Shown piece after piece: positions 51,901-60,900 of a stretch of DNA of 64,000 nt. How positions within the stretch are numbered: the first letter of the stretch is position 1; every line of letters starts with the position of its first letter. The notes beneath the pieces are model-generated. The model was not told the origin of the DNA. It saw only the letters and a list, made by a program, of their open reading frames with translations, and searched no databases. The DNA is taken from positions 17,811 to 81,810 of the forward strand of contig JAFGCD010000009.1 of assembly GCA_016932835.1 (NCBI GenBank), written 5' to 3'. The translations under genes were made by a program, and so were the position numbers. Source of the stretch: Sedimentisphaerales bacterium. GTDB lineage: Bacteria; Planctomycetota; Phycisphaerae; Sedimentisphaerales; Anaerobacaceae.

Positions 51901-54900
51901 CTCGTTGTTGGCGAGGATGAAGCCCCGTGTTCCGGCCGCATCGATGATCGTTCGTGCGACCTGATTCGGATCGTCGGGGATGACGCCTATTACCCTGATT
52001 TCCTTGCCGCCGAAGTCGATATTTCCGTCGTAAGTACCTGCTGTGACTACAATTGTATCGCCGTTCTTAGCTTCATTGACGGCGTCGCGCAGCTCCGGTC
52101 CGCCGCCGGAGACAAGTATCTTTCGCCCTTTTCTGAACTTGACGTTGATGACCTGATTGGCGTCCATCACCACGTCGAGCGTCCTTCCGATACCGAGCAG
52201 AATGTCGTTGACGTCGTACCAGCCGTCGAGCCAGTAATTCGGATCGGGATGAACCGTCAGCGTGACAATCTCGCCGTCGAAATACATGCCGCTGTTCGGA
52301 TCGGCGTAGCCGTGGATACCGGGATCGTTGCCGTCGTCTATGACGTTCACCGTCAGCTCGTACTGGGCGACTCCTTCGCTGTAGTGATAACCCAGATCGA
52401 CTATGTTGACGTCGTTGACGCCGTCGATTCGGGTGGTATATGCATCGAGCCCGAATACGCTCGCAAGGTCGCTGCCGGCGTCGATTGCGTTGCTGTCAAT
52501 CGGCTGGTGAGTCGCTATATGACTGAGATAATAGCCATGTGTGAAGTTCGGGTCGGAATCGAGATTGAAGTTGTTCGGATCCCACAGATTGGCCGCATCG
52601 TTCCACCCTGTAAGGATGCACCCTTGTTCGACGTAGATTGCAGGCGGCACCCATGCCAGCAGGCTGATCGCCTGCATCATCGCATCGACAACTTCCTGCG
52701 GTGTGGTCGCGTCGAACACTGCGCCGCCCGTACCCTGCGACAGGGCAGTCAGGTACGTCACCGCAGCCGGCGCCCCGCGGACAGGGATCGAGAATATTGC
52801 TATCGGGGTCGGCTGAGCTGTCGCCGCATCGACGACATCGGTGAGTATGTAATTCGTAAACGGTTCCGGGTCGTGCGGCGGGGCATCGGCCATGATGATT
52901 ATCGCCCTGGCTACACGCGTCCCCGGACGCCATGCGCCTATGCCGGGGCCGTTGGGGTCAATGAATCGCGCCGCGCCGTTGGCAGTGAGCGTCTGTGCAA
53001 GAGATACGCCGTTTATCGCACCCATCAGGCCGCAATAGACCGATTCGGGCATATCGGCGCCGCCGCCGGCCTGAATCGCATTCAATCCGGCGATAGCCTG
53101 GGCGACATTCCTGGTGAACGGGCTTCGTATCCTGTAAGCCCAGTCGCCCGGAGAACCGTAGCCGAAATTCGGATCATCGAAATCACGATAGTCAACAACG
53201 GCAATTCTGAAGTCCGGAATCGTCCGGCCTATCAGGTCGGTGATCTGGGTGGCGGCGGTCTTGACTGCGGCGATATCGCTGCCCATACTGCCCGTCGAGT
53301 CTATTACGAATGCGATATCCAGCGCGGTCGGGCCGAACTGGTTGGCGTCGTTGGGTTCGGGTTCGACGATGCTGTATGTCACATCGACCTTTGCCGGCTG
53401 CGGGAAGGATTCGTCTCCGCTGCCGACGCCGATCTGCGTGCCGTCGTATTTTGTCTGGTTGCCCCATATGATGGAGTTTATGACCTTCACATTGCTGCCG
53501 TAGGAGGCGAAAAGGCCGCCGCCGTAGGAAGGCGCGCCGAGCAGTTCGTTGTCGGCGATGGTGCAATTCGCGATTTCCAGTTCGCTGTTCCAGAAGGCGG
53601 ATACGCCGCCGCCGTCCTTGATGCCGCTATTTGCGGTGATAAGGCAATTGCTCAACGTCACCGGAATCGAATCGGTGCCGGAGACATACACGCCGCCGCC
53701 GGAGTACTCCGAGTGGTTTCGCTGAATCAGCGTATCGGTGACCTGCATCGGCGTCGAGGCGATGTAGATGCCTCCGCCCTCGCCGCCGGGTCTCATGGCC
53801 TGGTTTTCCGTGAAGAAGCTCCTCGTAATTTCGGCGTTTTCGCACTCGGCCGCGTAGAGGCCCGCGCCCTTGAAGGCCACGTTGCCGGAGATATTGGAAT
53901 CGGCTATCTCCAGGTCGGTCTGGTCTATATAGAGGCCGCCGCCGACGGTAACGTCGTTTCCGAAGAAATTACTGTCGGCAATAGTAACGCTCTCGGCGCG
54001 GACGGTGCTCAGGCCGCCGCCGAAACTGACGTAAGGACTGATCCGCGTGCCGGTCGCATTGGGGTCTGTCGGATCGCCGGTATCAGCGACTTTGACCGAG
54101 TTATTATCAGTCACATGGCACGCGACGAATTTCAGCGTAGAACCCGTATCGCCGAAGACGCCGGCGCCGTATGTCGGTATCATGTACCTGACCACCGGCA
54201 CCGGTCTCTCGGCGGCGTACGGATCGCCGCCCCTGCCGCTCATGCCGTTATTCATCTCGTTGCGGGCGATTTCACAATTCTCGAAATTGACCAGGCTGTA
54301 GGGCCCGCAATAGACGCCGCTTCCCAGCGCGCTTCTCCGCCAGTACTCTCCGAAGTATCCGCCTCCGGTGCCGGCATCGCCCATAGTCCGCGAATTGCCG
54401 CTTGCGTCGCCGTAGTTTCCGCCGTCACCGGCGTTGGCGCCGAAGCCCTCACAGTCCACAACTCTCGTATTCCTGACAGTCGCCAGTGCTTTGGCGTCTA
54501 AGTATATTCCCGCGCCGTAGGAGCGTCCGCTCTCTCCGCCCCGGCCGCCGTTGCCGCCGATGCTGTTGTCGTCATCGGCAGGGCCGCCGTCGCCGGCGCG
54601 TCCGCCGTTGCCGCCGGTGACACGGCAATTCCTGATGAGGCAGTCAATAATTTTTACCGAGCTTCCCTGGCCGACGAAGATGCCGCCGCCGAGCGCATCG
54701 CCGCCCCGGCCGCCGTCGTTGCCGCTCCCGGCTACCGTGTAGCCGTCGGCTGTCGCATTACCGCCTGAGCCGGCATTGGCGCCGTTGGTAGCGGTGACGA
54801 AGCAGTCCTCGATGGTGCAGCCGGTAATCGTCGGTCCGCTGTAAGGCGCGCACATTATGCCGCCGCCGAAGGCGCTTCCTCCGTCGCCGCCGATACCGCC

Positions 54901-57900
54901 AAGCTGGCCGATAGGCCATGGAGGCGAATCGGGATCGTTGGGGTTCTGCGGGTCGCCTGCATTTGCCCCGGCGTTGCCGGCGCTGGGATCGCCCGCGATA
55001 ACACCGCAATTCACGATTCGGCAGTTCGAAATAGTCGGCTTAGCGCCGGAACTGACGTATATTCCGCCGCCCCAAATGTCGTAACCGAATCGGCCGTTGT
55101 TGCCCGGATTAGGCGGAGGCAGCCTGTCCACGCGCGTCCATCTATAGTTCGCTATTGTCAGGCCGTTTATGACCGTATCGGGGCCGCATGCGCTCGATAT
55201 CGTAATGCCCCTGCTGAGATAGCCCCTGCCGTCGAGGATTGTCGCGGCAACGCTGCACGGGTCGTCGGGATTCGTGCCGGTCAGCGTAATGGCCTTGCCA
55301 AGGATCATTATATCCTCGCCGCGGTAAACGCCTTCATTGACAACGATCGTGTCGCCGTCCTCGGCTGCATCGACAGCCACCTCGATTCGCGGGAACTGCG
55401 GTGAAGGAACGTGCAGTATCCTCGGCTGCTCTATTATGGCCGTTACAACCTTGTCGCAATGCATCGTCACCGTATTGGTCAGAGCCGCCGACGTGTCGTC
55501 GTCAGTGCCGGTCCATCGTACGCGATAACCGGGATCGGTAGTCGCCACCAGCTCGACGACAGTGTACTTGTTGAACATGCCGGTCATCGGCGCCACCGTG
55601 CCGTGCGTGCCGATGACATTCACCGTCAGGCTGAGCTGCCCCATCGCCGTCGGATAGTGCAGGCCCATATCCGCCGTGCCGGCATCTGCGACTCCGTCCG
55701 ACCGCGTAGTGTATTCGTCGAGTCCAAGATCGACGGCGAGGCCGCTGCCCGTATCGACGCAGGGGCTGTCCGCCGGGTTGCCGGCGGCCGTCTGGCTCAG
55801 GTAATAATATGGCAGTATGAGATTAGGATCGCTGTCGATATTTCCGGCCAGGTAGTTGACGATGTGGCCCGGTTCGCTGAATATTCCGGGCTGCCCGCCC
55901 TGGATGTCACAATGCGAGACCGTCAGTTCGGCGGGCCTGTCAATATAGACCGGCTCCAGATTGCTGCCCATGGCGATCTGGTCGCCGTTCATGCCGCTAT
56001 TGCCCCAGAGAATACTGTCTATAAGCAGGGTCTTGCTTTCATAGGAACAACTCAGTCCGCCGCCCCTGCCGTTGGTCGGGACGCGCGGGTCTTCGGCCTT
56101 GTTGTCCACAATCGTGCAGTTGCGTATCTCAGGCGATGCGTACCAATAGGACCCGATACCGCCGCCGTCCAGGACAGCGGAGTTGCCCTTAATCAGGCAG
56201 TTCCTCACTATCGGGATATTGGGATCGCCTCCGATATACACGCCGCCGCCGCTGCCGGAGGCGTAGTTGTTGGTTATGAAGCAATTCTCTATCTTCGCGT
56301 CGGACGACCAGCAGAACAAACCGCCGCCTCCGCCGTACATCTCCTGGTCACTGAGGTACGAATAAAGAATGGAATAGCCCAGGAGGGTCCTGTCCACCAA
56401 TTCAATCTGATGGGCATCGGCGTTATTGCCGCGAATGCTGCAGCCGATTATCTCAGGCGCCCCGTTGCTCCAGAACATGCCGCCGCCGTGGCTGGCGATG
56501 TTGTTGTGCAACGCCGAATCGACGATACGGATCTGTGAGCCTTCTCCGTGCCAGTATAATCCGCCGCCGAAGATGGCCTGGTTGCCGATAAACTGGCTGC
56601 TCTCGACGCTCACGTTACTGTTGTTGCGCCAATAAGTAACTGTGACGTAATTCGGATATACCCCGGTTGTGGTAGAGTACATCACGCCGCCGGCATATAT
56701 AGCGCCGCCGGAGCCGGTGTACTGGACCCCCGGATTATAGTCCTGCAGGCTCGGCAATGCCGAAGTCAGAGATGTAGTCGAATAATTCGCGGCAGAATTG
56801 CCTGTGAACCGGCTATCGACAACCGCAAGATTGCAGTCGGAGGTAAAATACAGCCCGCCGCCGTCCATGCCGCACACATTATCGGTATAATCGCAGTCAT
56901 TGACCTCTATATCGCAATAGGGGCCGAAGCATTGGGCGCCGCCGCCGAACAAAGCGACGTTGCCGACGAACTTACAACGATCCATTGTCGCCGCCGCCAG
57001 GCCCATATACAACTCGCCGCCTCCGTAACCGCCGCCTGTGTACAGACTGGTTCCGGTAGAGACGCCCGCCTTATTATAGCTGATCGTGCAATCCCTCAGC
57101 CATGCAATGCAGTTGACGTCGTAGAGCGTCGCAGCCCCATACGCCGAAGTGCCGTAGGTCGGGTAATTCGGATCCATCGGATCGCCCATGCCGGGATTGC
57201 CGTCTATCGGGTCGCCCCAGTCGCCGTTGCCGTGGCTGCCGCCGTGGCCTTCGGGACCGCCGCCGCCAGGCGATTGATTGCCTATACCGCCGTTGCCACC
57301 GATACCTCCCATACTGCCGAGGGCCTGCTCGTCATCCTGGCCGGCGCCGTCGCCGCCGTCGCCGCCGTCGCCGCCTGCGCCGCCGGGATAATCAACCGTA
57401 GCAGCATTGGCATCGGTCGTAGCATAACTTATCACCGTATCCGACATATCGATGACGTTGTTCTCGCCGAAGTATATAGCGCCTGCCCAGGAATACAGTC
57501 CGTTCGAGCCCATATTGCCGCCATGGCCGCCGGCCCCGCCTGGACCGCCCCGGCCGTTCATGCCGGGCAAGCCGTCGGCGCCGCCCGGGTCGCCTCCGGT
57601 GCCGCCTTCTCCGCCTTCACCGCCGTCGCCGCCGTTGCCGCCGTCGCCGCCGTCGCCGCCGCCGGCGCCAAGACCCTGATGGGTCCTGCTGTTCTTTATT
57701 GTTACAAATCGCAGTGTCGGCGAGCAATTCGGACCGAAGAACAGCGCTCCGCCGATAGAATTTCCGCCGTTGCCGCCTCGTCCGCCGTTGCCGCCGTCGC
57801 CTCCCTTGCCTCCTGCGCCGCCGTCACCGCCGTCGCCGCCGTCGCCGCCTGTGCCCTGTGCGCCGCCGCCTGAGCCGTCTCCTCCGTCCTGGCCGTCCTG

Positions 57901-60900
57901 ACCATCCTGGCCGTCCTGACCATCCTGAGCGTTACGGCCTCGCTGGCCGTTTCCGCCGCTGCCGCCGTCGCCGGCGATAGCCGCGCAGTTCAGTATCGTA
58001 ATATTAGAGAGAATCGGGCTTGCGTTGGCGTCGAAGTACATCACGCCGCCATATACCGAGCCGCCGTCGCCGCCGTCCAGGCCGCGCGCGCCCTTGTACT
58101 CATTCGGGTCGATATTCGGGTCAGGCGGGAATGTGTTGCTCCACCATGCATGACCGTCAAGCCCATCGTCACCGGGCCGCCCGTCAAGACCGTCAAGACC
58201 GCCTATTACCGCATTAGGATCGTTGACATCCGGGCTGAACTCCAACTCGAAGCTCAGGTCCCAGGGCGTAAAGCCGATCGCAACCCTGCTGTTCATACCG
58301 CCAAACAGATTCACGCGCACCGCTGCTGCGCCTCCATCAACGGGGTCCCAGGGCCTGGTTTGCCAGCCCCACTGCATCCCCGTAGGAGGCGTATCGTACT
58401 GCGCCTGGATCGTAATCCAGTATATGCCGTAGTCGCCGGGCTGATACCACCACTGGTCGAGGTCGAATTTCCCCTCGAAGAGGAATTTACACATCTTCGG
58501 AGTATTCGGGTCGGCCCCGTTCGGATCGCGTGGGTCCACATCCCACCCAGCAAACTCCATCGTGTACTCGTCGAGCGTCACTTGATGAATCATCATGCCG
58601 GGTTGCGGGAAGCTCATAGGATTCCAGGGGCTGGCAGGCTGATTAGTCCAGATTCTGATGTCGAATCTGTCCGGCAGATTGTAGTCCGGTACTGTGCCGC
58701 CGACATCGTTGTAATCACGCAGGACGCCCCACCATCGTACGGTAGTCACGGGCAGCGCGCTGTCACAGACGAAATCGTCGCCAATAGCCCGTTCCGTCGG
58801 CGGCGCCTGCGCACTCTCCTCGGACCAGCCGGTGAAGTAGCGGGGTCCCAGAATGCCGGCTCCATATACCACGGGCGGCTGCGACCACTTCACAACTACA
58901 TCATTCAAGTCCAACGGCCCGGGCGGATCGGCCTTGTCCGGCGGATCATCGGGATCGTCGTAGGGATTCGGGTCGTCGGGATCGTCATAATTAAAATCGG
59001 CATCTCCGCCGCTTATGGCACGAGAGACAACATCCTTGAACACAAGGTGAGACAGTGTCGGGCTGCTGCCGTTGACGCAGGTGATCGCTCCGCCGTAGAT
59101 ATTGTCGGCGTCGGCGCCTCTATCCCCGCCCAGTTTGGATGAGGGAGGCTCGCCCCTGCCCAGAATTGTGAAGCCTTCCACCACAGAATCGTTGCCCTCT
59201 CCGTTCTGGAAGATAAACGCATGATAAGTGCCGCCGGCGGTAGCGCTAGTGGACCCTAACTGGATAATCGTCGCTGCAACGCAGCACGGGTCGTCCGGGT
59301 GCTCGCTGGCAACCGTCAGCGCCTTGCCGCCGAAGTCGTAACCGTAATAAGTAAAGCTGTTCCCATCGATGATAAGACTGCTGTAGCCGCCGTCCAGATA
59401 CGGGTTGTATGTGCCCGCCGCCACGACTACCTTGTCGCCGTGGTCGTAAGCCGCATTGATCGCCTGCTGGATATCCGGGTACTGCCCCGGAACGTGCAGG
59501 CTCTTCGGCTGGCGGAAGCTGACTGTCACTTCCTTGTCCGAATCCATCGTGACCGTATTCGTATTGGCCCAGGATGTATCGTCATCCGTCCCTGTCCAGG
59601 TATCGACGATGTATCCCGATTCCGGCGCGGCAGTAAGCGACACGACTTGCCCATCGCGATAGTATGCTCCACGCCTGTGATAGGGGTCGATTCCCCCGTT
59701 GCCGCCGATCACGCTCGTGCGAAGCTGCCAGAGAGGAATCTCCTCGAAGCAGATGGTAATGTTGGCGTCGGTAATAATCGTCACCACATTATTGACATCC
59801 GTATTGTTCACATCAGGCATGTTGGGGCCGATGATGAATACGTCCAGGTCGGTCCCCCGCCAGAACTTCACGCGGTACCCGTCGTCGGGATAGGCCTTGA
59901 GCGGCACAACCTCATACTGCTTGAACGAACCGGTGTTAGGATCGACGTAGCCGTGCAATACGCCGGGATTGTTCGGGTCGTTCGGATCGATTGCAACGCC
60001 GTTGGCATCGACAACGGTGACATTCAAATCGAACATCTTCGCCGGCACGGCCTTGTAGTGGGCGCCCATATCCAGAGGAGCCGTATCAGGAATGCCGTCT
60101 GTTCTCGTGGTCGAGGTGCGTATCTTGATATATGTCTGAATACTCAAAGTGGGCGCCCCTACTCCCAAATCCACGCCTACACTGTCAACAAGCTGCCCGG
60201 CGGCTTTCTGGCTCAAATAGTAATCGCCCCGCGGACCGGTAGTGAATATCGGCTTGACACTGATATTGCCGGGGCCCTTGTCTGCGTCCTCGATGCATGA
60301 ATATGTAGCCGAGCAGTTGCGCAAATCGTCGCCGTTGCCCCAGAGGATACAGTTCGTTATCACAGGCGCCGAATTCTCATAAGCCCCGATGCCGCCGGCC
60401 TTCGGAACATTCGGGTCGTCTATGACAATCGTGCAGTTGGTAATCTTCGGCGAGGAGTTTTCGAGGTCGATGCCGCCGGTCTGATACATCGACGAGTTGT
60501 TCGCCAAAACACAATTGTAGATGTTCGGATCTGCATTATAGCACGCTATACCGCCGCCCACATTGTGCGCATAGTTGTAGGTGAGCGTCGTGCCGGAGAT
60601 AGTAGGCGAGCCCTCCTCGCAGTTTATACCGCCGCCCACGCCCGTATCGGAGGTCGTGTGGTTGTTCGTAACAATACAATCTTCTATCTTGGGCGACGAC
60701 AGATAACAGTCGATGCCGCCGCCATAATAGACAGCGGTATTGTCCTTTATGATACACTCCCTGATAGTCGGAGATGCACCGTCGCAGGATATGCCTCCGC
60801 CGTATTCGGCGCTGCCCCAACTGATCGTGAAGCCTTCCAGTATCGTATCAGGCCCCTCGCCGCCGGCAAACGTAACCGTCGGGCCTTCGCTTACGGCTAA

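Noticed and set aside
52249-54501. 750-aa plus-strand ORF within the giant-gene region
   Set aside because: Antisense to the vWA and beta-helix part of the giant protein, which has strong domain support; the translation is Val/Ala/Arg-rich without motifs. Shadow ORF.
57225-58205. Possible CRISPR-like array from the regular gccgcc repeats
   Set aside because: Short codon-phased repeats without spacers; they encode Gly-rich loops in frame.
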